From Ceratodon purpureus (lineage: Eukaryota; Streptophyta; Bryopsida; Pseudoditrichales; Ditrichaceae), in the NCBI GenBank assembly GCA_014871385.1, contig CM026426.1:23835437-23899436 (forward strand): a stretch of DNA of 64,000 bases, given 5' to 3'. How positions within the stretch are numbered: the first letter of the stretch is position 1; each line of letters begins with the position of its first letter. A model generated the notes under the pieces. The model did not search any database and was not told the DNA's origin. It saw nothing but the letters and a program-made list of their open reading frames with translations. The translations under genes were made by a program, and so were the position numbers. This document shows, piece after piece, positions 47,881 through 60,388 of this stretch.

Positions 47881-50207
47881 ATGTACTTATACCTTTACTA
47901 TGTTGTACAGCAAGCAATCATCGAAACAGTAATGGAGAATTATGAATCATCCATAGTCCTTGCATACTCCTGTGAACTCTTTCCATCTTTGGCTCACGAA
48001 TTTTTGATCTTGTTACATGAACTGCCCGTGCGGCATGCATATTGAGAAAAGGGTGGTTGCCATAGCGATGGGATTTGTGATGGGTGACGCTGATACAATT
48101 GCAGTCAGAAAGGACATGCAACAAGCAAATGTGATGCATGATCTTCATCTTTAGAGGGACGGTGTTGATGGTACATTTAGAAAACCACATGCCCCTTATG
48201 TACTTCAGCGGGAACAAAAACGGAAGTTCGTGCGTACCATACACTCTGTGCAGACACCATCAGGACATTGCGCAAATTTTGAGAAGCTTGTGAACTTACA
48301 GAAGGAATGCCAGCAATTCATGAAAACGCATGATTGGCACGTTCTACTCCAAGAAATACTACCGGCTGCCATACGTGGATTACTACCAGAGGGTCCAATG
48401 GTGTGTCTCATTAGATTGGGTCACTGCTTTCGACGATTCTGTGCAAAGATTATCAATGTGGACGAGCTGACACAGCTGCAAACATACGTTGCAGAGACAA
48501 TGTCACTAATGGAGCTCCACTTCCCTCCAGCATTTTGGAACAGCATGCCACATTTGGTCAACCATGTGCTCCGTGAATTGTATTGGTGCGGTCCCGTACA
48601 TGCAAGGTGGATGTATTCTGGTGAGAGATACATGGGACATCTTAAAACATTGGTCTGAAACAAGGCGAGGCCTGAGGGCTCCATTGCAATGGGGTATATC
48701 ATTGAGGAAGCATTGGGATTTGTGACTGAACATTTTCGGTCATTTCCAATTCCTGCACGTGTAATCTGGGACATGGACGAAGATTTAAAGGACTGTAGCG
48801 AAGTTCTCGAGGGGAGGCCAGTGGAGGTGCGTTTGAGTGCGGCTGATTTGTTAGAGGTGCATGAGCACATTATCCGGCATTCAACTTTCATGGAGGCCTT
48901 ATACCGGTAATATCCTCTTCTCTGACTGTATTAGGACTCATAATGTTTCCATCCTGTTCTTGTTCCATTATGTCATGTTCTTTTGAGAAAGGTCATTGTG
49001 TTATTTATCCGCAGCAGTCGACAATGTTCGAGCCCTGATGGCCATGCTGAACTGAGATGTCTGTCCCGAAATCCATAAAGCCAAGTACATTACATTGTAC
49101 TTGCTGCACAGTTCGTCCGATGTCCGATTCTACCTTGTAATCTGCGTTCCTGAGTAGTTGAAATTGTGGTATAATTGTACACCCTTTTTTGCAGTGAGTA
49201 TTTAGACCTACGAAATGCGGAAGATACCAGACATCGGAGACGGTTCAGCCGATTCTCTAATTGGCTCAAGGAACGCGTGCAGTCGATGGCAGACCAGGGC
49301 CTGCCCAGAAATCTGTCTCTCACCACGCTCTCCAAGCTGCCTATCCCAGTAGTGAAAAGTTACACTTCAATGTACGCCTATGGATATCACTTCGGTGTGG
49401 ATGACGAGGAGGGACGGAGCAATGTTTCCTTTGATTCTGGAGTAGCATGCATTGCCAGTCAGACATGTAGGTCTTCAACGCGAGACAGACACCCTGTTGA
49501 GGCTCCATTGCAGTATGTTGGAATATTAAAGGATATACTTGAAGTGGATTATGGACACCTCCAATATACCGTACTTGAATGCTCTTGGATTAGGCCCAAT
49601 GTAGGAGGCAATCGAACCATCCGCGTAGATGACCATGGTTTCTGGTCTGTAAAGTTCAATGCCCGACAGTATCCCGCAATAGAACCGTACATCATGCCAC
49701 TCCATGCAAAACAGGTGCATGTCTTCCAAATTCTCATCGCCGGTTGCTTTTCTCTTCTCCTGCCAGCACTTATGCGAATGCTAATGTAATGATGCAGTTG
49801 TGAAACCGATATTACGTTGAATAACCTGAATAACATGTTTACATTGTTGGCAGGTGTACTTCATACAGGATCCTCTGGATCCAGATTGGAGGATAGTCCG
49901 TGATGTAGAGCCTCGCTCCAGGCGCGTGATAGCGGAGTCTATAGAGGAGTCATTAAGTGCCCCCGGTCGATCTGACGCCACGACGAACATATTCGCTGAC
50001 AGAAATCCGCAGGAAACCGAAGGACTACACCCCGTATTGGAGGCAGATGTAGCTCATGTTCTCGCACATGAAGAGGCTGATGACGAAGGCGTACACGAAC
50101 ACGGCGATGAAGAAGAGATGGATTCTGATTGGGACGAAGGCGATGCTGAGCAGCGGGAGGATGATCATTTAACAACGGAAGTTGAGGATGTCATAGATGA
50201 CCATTAG

Positions 50208-50748
50208 CAACAATTAAATGGTAATCCAAAGCAAACCTTAATTTTGAAGTGTGCAGTGTTATTGAGTCGGCAATGTTGGACATTCTTGTTTTTTGGTAAA
50301 TGCTGTTGATCGTGAACATATCAGCTAAATTTATATTATCAAGTGCACTATCGTTCAGTTGGCAATGTACGATGTTCATGTGCGAATGTGCACAACGTGG
50401 AGGGGCATGTTGTGATTGATGTGACCGAGAATAATGATGATCACTGACTGCAGACGGTAGCTCCAACAAGCAATCTCGTAGTTGCAAGTTAAAGACAACT
50501 ATCAAAATTTCCATTTAATATTCATTTGATTAAAGGGCTCAACCTACATTTAGTCCCTTCCCATGCATTAGCAGGAATAGATTACTCACGGCTTTGTAAT
50601 CTTTCAGGAGCATCGAAGTCTAGATCTCCTCATTTTGCATCATTTAATCAGATTAAGGGACTGACTTGGGTGGAATAATTGTATTTCAGCTGCCACGGTG
50701 TTCAGTATTGCTCAGTGTGCCCATGTGGGAGGTTCCTAAAAAATTGCT
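50208..50748. other. 3' flank of the CACTA gene
   Basis: No feature supported. The element's 3' terminus was not identified. Confidence 0.4.
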
Positions 50749-50910
50749 GGAGAGCTCTACGAAAAAGCTATTGCTATCATTCGAAACTGTAAGGAAGGTA
50801 ACGAGGTGACTCTGGCTTGAGTTGCAATAGCCCCCGATGAAGTTCACATTAGGGCTCTGGCAGGCTTAGTTCCACTTGCTGCTTACGAGGGGTACAACGA
50901 CTCACTCTAA
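50749..50910 (+). pseudogene. TPR-protein gene fragment with an in-frame TGA
   Basis: One frame reads GELYEKAIAIIRNCKEGNEV, TLA, a TGA, VAIAPDEVHIRALAGLVPLA and AYEGYNDSL before a TAA. LYEKAI and HIRALAGLVPLAAYEG have the helix pattern of tetratricopeptide repeats. Neighbouring exons were not found. Probably a captured or decayed exon; the parent gene is not identified. Confidence 0.5.
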
Positions 50911-52449
50911 ATTTTTTGAATGGTACCGTTATATGGCCTTGTTTAATGGATTCTTGGTGAAATCGTTGATAGTTAGGACCTGTGCCACAAGTTGTTTGTC
51001 TTATTCAGGTATATATGGGACAGCTGACCCTGAAGAGTGGTATTAACATGTGTGCTCACTAGATTTCTACTCCTGATGAGTCCTCTACAACCATCTCCGG
51101 GGATCCAGAGAGAAGTTGGGATATCGTGTTCGTGTCCTGTCCTTAACTTGTTTAGACACTGAGCAGGTTTGGTTGGGTTGTGAGCTCAGGGAGTGATGCT
51201 CTGCCTTCTTTTTTTCTGTTGAAGGATCGTTTGGAGGATTTTTGGTGAAGTGGAGAGTGGTTGAGGGAAGATGCGGTGAGTGTGAGAGGGATAACTTGAA
51301 TTTTTTGGTTTTAGTTTTGGTTTCGATTGCGTTTTTGAAGTTGACTGCATTTGGAGGAAAGGGTGATCCATGATTCCAGCACATGTGGTTATTTTTGTTC
51401 TAGCGTGTCTTCGGGATTGCAAAGGGTGGGTGTTAGCAACCTGAGAGCTAGATTTTTGTAATATTCGAGAAGCGGTGTCTAGTGACGTGAAATGAGGGAG
51501 GGGTGTGAGGTGGGAAGAAAGCTCAACACGAAGGTTCTTGTTTCAACTTTTGGCGCTTTGAATGAAGAGCGAGAGCCGCGGCACTTGTGTGAATTTTTTC
51601 TCTTTGTTCTTCCCTCCATCCTTCTTTTTGAATCCGTTGGGGCCACTTTCCTTCCCATAACAGAAATATTTTGCATGCTTGGGGAATTAAAGATTGCTTA
51701 TTTCGGAGCTTCGGGCAAAAGGTCATTGGCAGATACAAAACTACGGCTATCTAGGCAAGTAACGTTGCAGTAGAATCTGATTACTTCAAGTACTGCCTCA
51801 GAAACTTGAAGGTATTAGGCCCACGTTGTCTTTCTCAAAAAAACCGAAGTTAAGGTTGCGTTCCTGGTGGTTGATGTTGAAAGTTGTTCATGTCTTTTCG
51901 GTTTATCCCGGATGAGATTATCTTTCTTCACCTGAAATCTAGCCTAGGTTTTGTGTAGAAATAGAGCTTTTAATCATTCGGTTGAGTATGCTAGAGCGAT
52001 TTCTGTATCAGTGTTGTAGGGGACCTGTGAAAAGTATGTCTCAAGAGACTGTATATTTTTTTCACTAAGCTGAAGTTTCGTCTCACTGAAATTCTTATAA
52101 CATGTGAGCATGGCCAATCCATCACCCCTTTGTGCATGTCGACAATTCTTTGCAAATCAGGCCTTCAACATTCGAAACGAGTCCGGGCAATCTAATCTTT
52201 TGTTCTGATGGTTTTTCAGGTAATCAAACACCTGCTAGGCTGCTAGTATTGACCGGAGAAGACTGTCTGATTGAGCCTAGGAACTTTGGCTAATGGTGGC
52301 CGGCGATTCGTAGTCCAAGTGCGAGGTGTTCAATCCTCGATATGATCCATGCGACGGCGCAAGCATAGATGCGAACAAAACGCGAAACTACACCGCACTG
52401 AGACTGGTTTCATGTCTGTAGCAGGTAGCCAAGGTGTCACACATCCAAA
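50911..52449. other. No supported gene; possibly upstream sequence of the PP2C copy
   Basis: T-rich sequence without convincing ORFs. It could be the 5' UTR or promoter of the PP2C copy carried along with it. Confidence 0.35.
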
Positions 52450-53670
52450 ATGGGGGCCAGGATATCAACGGAGCGATGCGCAGCGGAGAATCCGTCCCCA
52501 ACAGATGAAGGAAGCGGGACGAGCTCAAAGTACACCTCCATGTACGACGAGGTCGTGGAGATTCGCAAAGAGGGCGACGCAATGGAGGAGCTGGGCGTGC
52601 ACTTTCGCTACCAATGCCAGTTCGGCCATGGAATTCAGCGGATGCGCTCCATCCCCACTGACACCATCTCTGAAACCAGCTCCGTGGACGACGCAATCTC
52701 CGTCACCTTGCCCAGCAACCCACTTACCCGCCGCAACTGCTTCTTCTCCTCCCTCCCGGGCGCTGCGTTGGGCGCGAACGCAACGTTGGCAAATTCCAGC
52801 ATCTTCAATGGCAAGCTCCGGGAGCAGATTCTCTCGGGTCTCGATTCCCCGAAGACGTTCTGCAAAATGGACCCCATCTACCGAACCTCATCCTTGAACT
52901 CCTCCTTGTCGTCTCTCACTCAAACACTAAGCCAAAGCATCGGCAGCCAATCGGTTCCAAGCGAGCTCAAAGCCTTAACCTCGTACGCAGACAGCCGAAG
53001 CAGTTTCCTGAGCGCGCGAGACGTGCAGATGGCGGGCGGGGCAGCTGGGGAGGACAGAGTGCAAGTCGTCTGCTCGGAGGACAACGGATGGCTGTTTTGC
53101 GGGATCTACAACGGCTTCAACGGCCGCGACGCGGCCGACTTCCTGGCGGGGACTCTGTACAAGAACATCGGCCTCAATCTGCGTCTGTTGGAGTGCAAAG
53201 CGCAGAAGAGGCAAGCACTCGTGGATGCCGACGACAGTGCGAATTCAGGCGAGGATGATGCCATGGCGGAGTCGGATTCCAGCTACATGGACACGGCCAT
53301 GGAGGAGATTTCCAACAATGAGGGCGTTGATCTCCCGCAGTTTTGAAACGGGGTGTTGGAAGAGCTCCGGCAGGCGTTCATCGAAAGTGATAATGATTTC
53401 TTGGAGAAAGTGGAGTAGGAGATGGAGGAGCGGCCGGACCTCGTCATGGTGGGCTCGTGTGTGCTGGTGGTGCTCATGTATGGGCGAAACTTGTATACTT
53501 TGAACGTGGGCGACAGCCGAGCGGTGCTTGCGACCTCGAAGCCTCCCAAGAAAGGATCGAAGAAGAGGATCAAGAGTAGCGGGTTGTACGCTCTAGAGTT
53601 GACAGAGCGTCATGTGATTGAGGATGCAAGAGAGAGAGAGCGGATCATCGGTGAGCACCCTGAGGATCCT
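52450..53670 (+). pseudogene. POLTERGEIST-type protein phosphatase 2C, truncated, with stops
   Basis: The frame starts [10 protein letters not shown] (52450). The N-terminal regulatory region includes [20 protein letters not shown] and [16 protein letters not shown]. The PP2C core follows: [20 protein letters not shown] (canonical FDGF-type metal site is altered to YNGFNG), [38 protein letters not shown] and VGDSRAVLA. Then LTERHVIEDARERERIIGEH and PEDPRAIS end at about 53670. This matches the POL/PLL group of plant PP2Cs, which act in stem-cell signalling near the plasma membrane. In-frame TGA (53344-53346) and TAG (53416-53418) codons, the replaced metal-site Asp and the loss of all downstream exons make it non-functional. 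It is probably a duplicated gene piece. Confidence 0.88.
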
Positions 53671-54378
53671 CGGGCCATCAGCAATATTATGTTTTTACTT
53701 ATTTTCCCTTGGATATTGTTTTCAGAAATCAGGATTCTTGTTGCCACGGTTCAAATCCAGGAATCCTGGGTACTTTGGTAATCATTCGTCATACTCTTCC
53801 TCCATATAGAATGGGACATGATGTCAATTGCATATTCATGCATCGTCAGCATGAATTCCATACAGGGACGTCCCAAGAACTAACGACATTATAGCCCTTC
53901 AGTAATCAATTTTACAAAAAACTTCAATTTTCATGATAGCCATATGTTGTATTGGTAATGTCAATCCTATGGAGTTGACGTCTCATGTCTCGTTCACCTC
54001 ACTGACAGGTTGAGGGTCTCCTTAGTGCAGGAAAACTCATCATTAAAGTGATGTCCTTAGGTGATTTGCATTCGGAATGGACATGACGGGAGGGCAGCAG
54101 AGAATCGAAGTGACACGTCGTGGGCGCAGGAAAGATTTAGCCCTCAAGGTCATTGTGTATCAACCTCAAGCAAAACTTGGAGTGCACTCTCTCCTTCTCC
54201 ATTGCATGTATATGTATGGTATCCTCACCTTTTTTGAGTCACAATTTCCTCACAGTGGTAGCGGAGGTAAGTGGAACTCCTCCTCCTGAGCCTTCATCGT
54301 CATTTCCCGGATTGAATCTCCGGAATCATTGAGTACCGAGGAAACTATATCAGTCTTCATTGTAGTAGCTCCCAGAAC
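53671..54378. other. Spacer, nothing supported
   Basis: Sequence after the last readable PP2C codon does not continue the phosphatase. Short ORFs only. Confidence 0.4.
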
Positions 54379-54897
54379 GGTATCACCGATGTCCTGTCTT
54401 TAATTTCCTCGATGTTTTGTCATCAAGTTCCTCGATCTTCTGTCTGCAGCTCCCCCATACATTTTATTAGAGTCTGCATCAGAGACTTGTTAAGTTGTAT
54501 TCGAAACAACAGTCTGTTTGCTGGTTACCTGAGCTTGCGATGGTCGTTGTTGTGAGAGAGGAGTGTACACTGTCACTCTGAGACATGTTTGGTACCTTGC
54601 GTGCATATATTTCTTTTAATTTTGGGTTGGTGGTTTTCAGTTTCTGATGGTATACTACAATTGTTGGTGATATGTGGGTCTGTGCTTGGGCGATTGGAAA
54701 TGGGTATTCGTTGGTGTGGGAGAAGGGATAGAAGCGTTTATGGAACAGAGTGTCAGGGTTGTAGCAATGCACGTGTTATTGTGTTTATAGTTTCCTAGGC
54801 CTTGTGACTTGTGGTTGTTTTGAAGTGAGCGTTTCTTTTCTTCTGGAGCAGGGTGGCTTTGGGTATGTGGTTAATATGTACCTAGTATTTGATCGGC
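54379..54897. repeat. 519-bp dispersed repeat, copy 2
   Basis: Near-identical to 45922-46440. This copy is flanked by an 8-bp inverted pair, TCCCAGAA (54370-54377) and TTCTGGGA (54898-54905). The other copy lacks these flanks, so their significance is doubtful. Confidence 0.9.
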
Positions 54898-55087
54898 TTC
54901 TGGGAATAGAACGTTTTTTATGAAACCACCTGATCTATTGCTGCGTCTGCAACATCTTGCACGAATACTGTATGGACTTCAGCTGTTGTGGGAGCAAGTG
55001 TATTCCATTTCTTGAGTTCTGAAAATCGGGCTTTTGATTGCCTGCGTGGCAGTTCTAATTCCTTGTTATGAATTGAATTTACCACAG

Positions 55088-55446
55088 GCAACAGTCGAGG
55101 ATTTGAAGAAGTCTATCCCAAGTAAGAGTAAGTATTATCTCCATCTTCGACGAGAACCTGCGTTTGTGCATTGTCCCTACATCTCTCATTTGCAGATCCT
55201 ATATCCTCCTTATACTGATTGGTTTCTCATTGTAAATGGTCATATGGTTTTATGTTTCCCATACCGCAGTCTCATGTGATTATGGCCTTGCAGATCGCAA
55301 GTATTATCCCGAAAGGAGGCAACTCACAGTGCCGCTGCAACCCTGCCAGACTCGCCTTTTTGCCCGTAGATGCAACCAAGGATTTGAAAGACTCCCTTGC
55401 CTCTGACACTCCCCAAGTGGTATTCAGGGACTTCTGCCTTCCTTAA
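55088..55446 (+). pseudogene. ECR: Very-long-chain enoyl-CoA reductase (ECR/CER10-type) fragment
   Basis: Exon 55088-55127 follows a CCACAG acceptor and reads ATVEDLKKSIPSK. An intron (55128-55293, GTAAGT...TTGCAG) joins in phase 1 to NRKYYPERRQLTVPLQP. A frame change follows, then LPVDATKDLKDSLASDTPQV and VFRDF. This is the N-terminal ubiquitin-like region of the trans-2-enoyl-CoA reductase that completes each cycle of very-long-chain fatty acid elongation in the ER. Only this region is present. The membrane domain with the catalytic residues is absent and the frame is broken, so it is a fragment. Confidence 0.82.
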
Positions 55447-55620
55447 AGAAGTTTTTGCAAATTTGCAATTCAGGTTCCTGGCTGATTCTCGCTTGAACAG
55501 AGTATTGGCCGGTCACAAACGTCACTGATATGTATCCCCTGTTACGTTTCCAGAATTTAATGCGTCTGTGACTTCTTCTCACTCGGCAATACAAAGCATC
55601 TGCTCATAACTAACCGTTGT

Positions 55621-56343
55621 TTGACACCGTCACGCATGCAGGTCCCAGCAACGAAGTCGGCCATCACGATGCATTCACAAAGTGAGGAAGTTGCGCATCC
55701 CGTGCCTCGGACTCCCGCTTGGTTCCACCAAGAGTACGGACTGAACGACGTAGGATTTCTACCTGGCTTCCCACGCACGAACCCGCTACATCTCCCGACA
55801 TCATTGGTTTCAGAGGGCGACTGTATTGCCCGATGGAACAGAGACGCGTCTGGGTTTCAGTATGCTTCGCCTGGCAGCTCGGAAAACCCTCGTATGCAGG
55901 TTCGGATAGAGGATCTTTTTCTTACCACACATCAGCGCGACATTGGACAGACCAAGGCCATTGGTTTATCATTTGCACGGGGACTTCTAGCAAAGAAGAA
56001 GGGTCTGCCTATTAACTAGGCGGAGTTTGCGACTAAACAGACCAACCGGAGGAAGAAGTCTGATACATCAATTGTACCGCCAGCTCTCAAGAGCCGCGCA
56101 GGACACAAATTCCACAAGTACTGGGTCTTCAACAAAGAATCTAAGACATTGAAGTTCAACTACGAGGGAGCTGTGGATGACTGGGATCTAAACTCAACGA
56201 GAGTAACGCGGTCCGCACTTGCAGAATTTGGGAAAAGTATCTATTCTTCTTTGCTCCAGAATTACACCTCAGAAGTCATCAGACGCCCCCTTCACAAACG
56301 AGGTCTAATGTGGCAGGGTAGAACACAAACACTCACTACATGA
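55621..56343 (+). pseudogene. Unknown ORF with one in-frame TAG
   Basis: A single frame of about 240 codons broken only by TAG at 56017-56019. The first part includes PRTPAWFHQEYGLNDVGFLP and RIEDLFLTTHQRDIGQTKAI. The second part is basic and then aromatic (ALKSRAGHKFHKYWVFNKES, TLKFNYEGAVDDWDLNSTRV). The composition looks like a genuine protein. I do not recognise it. The stop may be decay, or the end of a shorter protein of 132 codons (if the frame opens at 55621). Confidence 0.45.
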
Positions 56344-57462
56344 GTTTCATCATTAGTAATTCCCCAAGTCTGAGGCTCATGTAGTTAACGTTGTTTTCTG
56401 AGGGCCACGTCATTTGCTTCATTAGAGATTCAGTGTCTGTTAGATTCACGTAATGGCCATTATTGATTTATCGTGATGATCTTTCCTATGCAGGAATCTC
56501 TAATGCGGATTCCAAGGCAGGTTCTGTCACAAGCACTGCCTCACAGGGGATCTGCATAGCGCAGCAAGGTCTATTTACTTACCAAATTCGGTGAATTTCG
56601 TGGCCCTGTTTCTGAAGGGCTTCAAGTAGCATTGTATGATATATACTTCTGAGTCTATCATCATATTCCATCAGCAGTTTTGGCATTGCCCGGTGCTATG
56701 TTGGCTTTTGATTCTAAACAAACAGACAAGAAAATTAGATGTTCCTCTTGTTATAAACACTTTAAGTGATGTGAGATGTGACCCGTGTGTTTCATTCTTG
56801 ACTTTGTGTAGACTCGGAAATAGGAACGCATCAGAAACAAGGACAGTGCTCAGGGGCTGCCGGTCTTAACTCAGAAGTGATGGAAGGCGGTAACCCAAAA
56901 CAGACTGACACAACTGTCCCAGTACATGGAGGTCTGGGACACCAAGGAAGCAGTTCCGAACCCACCTAGAAAGACAAGGGCCACGAACTCCTCCTGTCCA
57001 CATACGAAGATGAAGTGGGAGCCACTAACACAGTCAATTCCTTGAAAATTGATTGTCCTAGAGGAGGGTGGAAACGGAAGATTAAATATTCCGATGGAAT
57101 TGGCCGTCGTCTCCGACGCAAAGTAGAAGGTGTCTTATACTGACCTTGATTGCTTTTAACACACCTCAATTCGAGGGGACTTTCGAATTCGTTACAGTGG
57201 ATACACACAATGGTTGGCTGGAATAGGTCGTCCATATACCCAAGTCATATGTGATATTTTTTATATATCATGAATCAAATTTTTCATAGCCTAGTTAAGA
57301 GAACCTGCAATCTATTTCTTCAGATGTTGCACTTACAAACACTAGTAATAATAGCGTTATCTGATCAAGTGTATCAAGCGAAGTTGTGGATGATGGATCG
57401 CCACAGTATACGGCCATTGGTGGTGTCAAAGTGGAAGATGGATCAACATCCGATTCTTCATA
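56344..57462. other. No confident gene
   Basis: A plus-strand stretch near 57.00-57.14 kb (SLKIDCPRGGWKRKIKYSDG) looks protein-like but is short and unassigned. The rest is featureless. Confidence 0.35.
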
Positions 57463-57900
57463 TTAATTACTGCGACCTAGAGGAGTTGGTGAGAATAACT
57501 GAACTAACCCTTTCCTTTCTCTGCCTGTTTCCAAACATACCAGCTCATTATCTTCTATGTAGTCCATGCTTATTCGGAAGTATTTCCTCTCCGCAACTGT
57601 GACATAATTTAAATTTTGCTCTTTGTTGTCGGGTATGGAGAACAGAGAATGCTTTATTTTGACCTGCCATGTATCCGAATACTGAGAGTATGTTCTGCTT
57701 TTAATCCGTGTGACGCAGAACCCTAAACCTACGTGAATGTCCGGGTTTTCAAATTGCGATGTATCAACTACGAGGAGCTCCAACTCAGATGACAGTGCAG
57801 ACAAACCGTCGACTTCAATTTTTTGTTTTTGGTATACAATAGGAATGCACGTTAGTTTCGAAGGTGCTCTTACCTGGACACCTTTCACATTGCTGGACAT
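57463..57900 (-). pseudogene. Unknown ORF downstream of a CACTA fragment
   Basis: 145 codons (MSSNVKGVQVRAPSKLTCIP ... LSSELELLVVDTSQFENPDI ... TWQVKIKHSLFSIPD). It lies just beyond the minus-strand DUF4218 fragment, where a CACTA C-terminal region would be expected, but I cannot match it to DUF4216. Product unknown. Confidence 0.35.
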
Positions 57901-58478
57901 CTGTTACCTCTCAACAATTCAGAATTAGACATCTCCGAGTAGGAAGTGCATTTAAAAAAAATTAGGAGCTCTTTAATGACTCAAATGTTAAACATACAGC
58001 TCTCGCACTTCTATTATATGTTAATCGCAGTACGCTTACACTCTAGGCATTTTAGATTGCAAGCGCGGATTTACAGACATTGTAATGTGCTACTTTTCTT
58101 AATATGAAAGACAAGCACATCTGACTGTCAATGCAAAACTTTTTTCACCGAGTACCACGACTTGCACATTCTACTATTACGTTTAGTTTGTTATTCTCTG
58201 TACGTCATTGCAGTCTTTCATCCGTACTGAACAGAGATCTCCAAAACAACCTCCTCCTTGACGAGGTCTCATTCTCCCACTTTCACCTAAACACCTAGGT
58301 TCCGGAGAATTGAAGGCAGCCAAAAAAAATGTCATTGAAATATTGCACTACTTTCCCTTACCATGTAAGATCATGGCCCCACCGCACTATGTTTACACTA
58401 TCTCGATTTTGTAGCCACTCGCCATTGGCCGATCCCGCTCGTCACTCCTGCTCATTGTCACTTTGTTCCGAAACCCCC

Positions 58479-59208
58479 CTACGGTTGCGCACCGCGGTCC
58501 AAAACGACAGCCATGGTCAGAACCGGAGTTGAAAACGACAGGTTTCCTCCCAGTGTAACAAAACCTTTTAATGTTTTAAAGTACCTTTCATATGGGTACA
58601 TCCTGCGGACGTGGACAAGTCCGCATATGAAAAGCTCTTGGACTAAATGTATTGTCAAGTGGACCTTGACGTCGAAGAACAATGGAGGAAACTCTTTCTC
58701 TAGAAGACACAATCTCGATACAGTCTTCAAACTGAGACTCACGTTCCTGTACATTGCTTGTTTTACAACAAAACTTTCTGAAAATTTGGCTAAGTTGGAT
58801 AATGGCTGAGGTAACACTACTATCCCCTATAATCCTTAGACAAAGAGGTAAGATGTCCCGTATGAGGACATGATAGTCGTGCGATTTTAGACCACAAAGC
58901 TTACCTTTGCTGATTTTAATGTAAAGAACACTACTATAATGAGTTGGAAGCTTGAACGACTTCAAACACTTCAGAAACCTCTCTCGATCAGGTTTAGAGA
59001 GTACATACTTAGCGTCTGGCATGTAAGCTCTGTTAATGTCTTCACCCACACACTGAAGCCATAAGTGTGACCTAATTTGCCTGTTCTGCATGTCTAAGCG
59101 TACCTTTGGTGTGTCTTTCTCCCCTAGTAGAGTCTTCACCAGGTTCTCTGCTATGTTTTCTTCCGTATGCATGACGTCTATGGTATATCTAACTGGGAAA
59201 TCCTGCAC
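58479..59208 (-). pseudogene. CACTA transposase fragment (end of TNP2 domain and DUF4218)
   Basis: The minus strand reads DFPVRYTIDVMHTEENIAEN, LVKTLLGEK, then KLCGLKSHDYHVLIRDILPL, and in another frame LEKEFPPLFFDVKVHLTIHL, VQELFICGLVHVRRMYPYER and YFKTLKGFV. These are the DVMH-EKN motif and the DUF4218 core of CACTA transposases, diverged from the 43-50 kb gene. The frame changes once or more between the two parts. Upstream and downstream domains are absent, so this is a relic. Confidence 0.85.
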
Positions 59209-60388
59209 ACAATAATCCGACAGAAGTGGTTACTGACTAAACTTTCAAGCAAAACTGTAATCAAACAGAATTGCAGGTTCCTCTAATATTGATCAATGTC
59301 AAAAAGGCATACGGTAGGGGGCTCTGACCGTGTTTCACATAATCCGAAATAAGCTACTTGACATCAAAATCAATGAACAATTATCAAGACTTCTGCCAAC
59401 CGCGGATAAGTTAACGTTGGACTTCAGCTAAGATAGCATCTTCAATCAAATCAAATGTCTCAGCATAATATGTATGACTCCAACACTGGAGAAAACAGGG
59501 ACCATGCCGAAAAAGAAACGAAGCATGACCAGGTTCTCTATAAAAATTTCACGTCCACTTCAAGTTTCCACAAAACTTTATATTTACAAAAGAAGATTAT
59601 CATACGCATTGTCAACAAGGATTCTCACGTTGAAATTCGTTCAGATTAAGGACGCTTTCAAGGAACTGAAGAATTTGCAAGACGAAGTACGACATGTTCT
59701 ATTAGCTCTGTAAATGACTATAACCTCACCCTAATCACAAATTCTTATCCACATATGTAGCAAAACAAAACTCACACTCTGGAATAATTCACAGGTTTCA
59801 CGACAGCTTCTTACCGAGAGAGCTCGGTCAAAAAATAAATAAGACTGTATATGTGAACATACTTGACAACTCTGCTATATATTCAGACAACACTGACATC
59901 ATTACCAACTGTTGATTTCATAGGACAGCAAGCAGAACCTCTCTCGCTCAAACAGTCTGGCTACAACAAGATCTTGGATGCAAGCATAGCTTCCTTCGAT
60001 CCAGGTACACACATGATGTAACAAAAAAATTACATTTCACTAAAGAGATCCGAGTGCATCCCAAAAAATCCGAGGACAAAAAAAACAAAATAAAATTAAA
60101 GATAAGTACAGAATTTTGATAGTGCATACCGAACTTTAGGGTCAGCTTCGTCAGACAACATTAAGTCTACACCCACCACTATGTTCCAAGTTCACGTAAA
60201 TCCTATCACATTATAACCTACTCGAGGAACTATTTCCCTGAAAGCATAGCCGTAAGGTCAATGAGTAAATCATATATTTGAAGGCCGCACAAACGGATCG
60301 ACCAAGTCGGCGGGCAGCCGATGGAAGGTGTACTGTTGATCAGGAGGAGGGAAGAAGTGCAAGTTGTAGGCGCAAAACTCCGCCTAAC
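59209..60388. other. AT-rich spacer before the FCP1-like cluster
   Basis: No gene supported. It contains the first TCGGC-N5-GCCGA palindrome at 60307-60321, downstream of the third FCP1-like gene. Confidence 0.5.

Larger units (their letters stand above)
43337..50207 (+). pseudogene. CACTA (En/Spm) transposase gene, near full length, with premature stops
   Basis: Exon 1 (43337-43573) carries a transposase-associated-type segment (REIAHAQRQGLIKLKCPC, RHPWFYGSSE) and ends at GTAAGT. Exon 2 (from 44033) continues GYEDHVSDVEWNDHILWYHG. The Transposase_21/TNP2 domain runs 44580-45757 (DVCPKDCCLYRNELEDATSC, SKQWLWINERYREEF, MGLIADGFNP, HGMLAGCTTKGFHGCFVC). After a disrupted middle, DUF4218 spans about 48.1-48.9 kb (LLQEILPAAIRGLLP, FWNSMPHLVNHVLREL, YMGHLKTLV, PEGSIAMGYIIEEALGF). 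DUF4216 spans 49195-49714 (MYAYGYHFGV, ILKDILEVDYG). After an intron (49715-49853) the last exon gives VYFIQDPLDPDWRIV and an acidic tail. In-frame stops fall at 44231 (TGA), 45089 (TGA), 48152 (TAG) and 48656 (TGA). The DVMH segment after LPYW is missing where repeats have inserted. The gene is dead. Confidence 0.9.
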
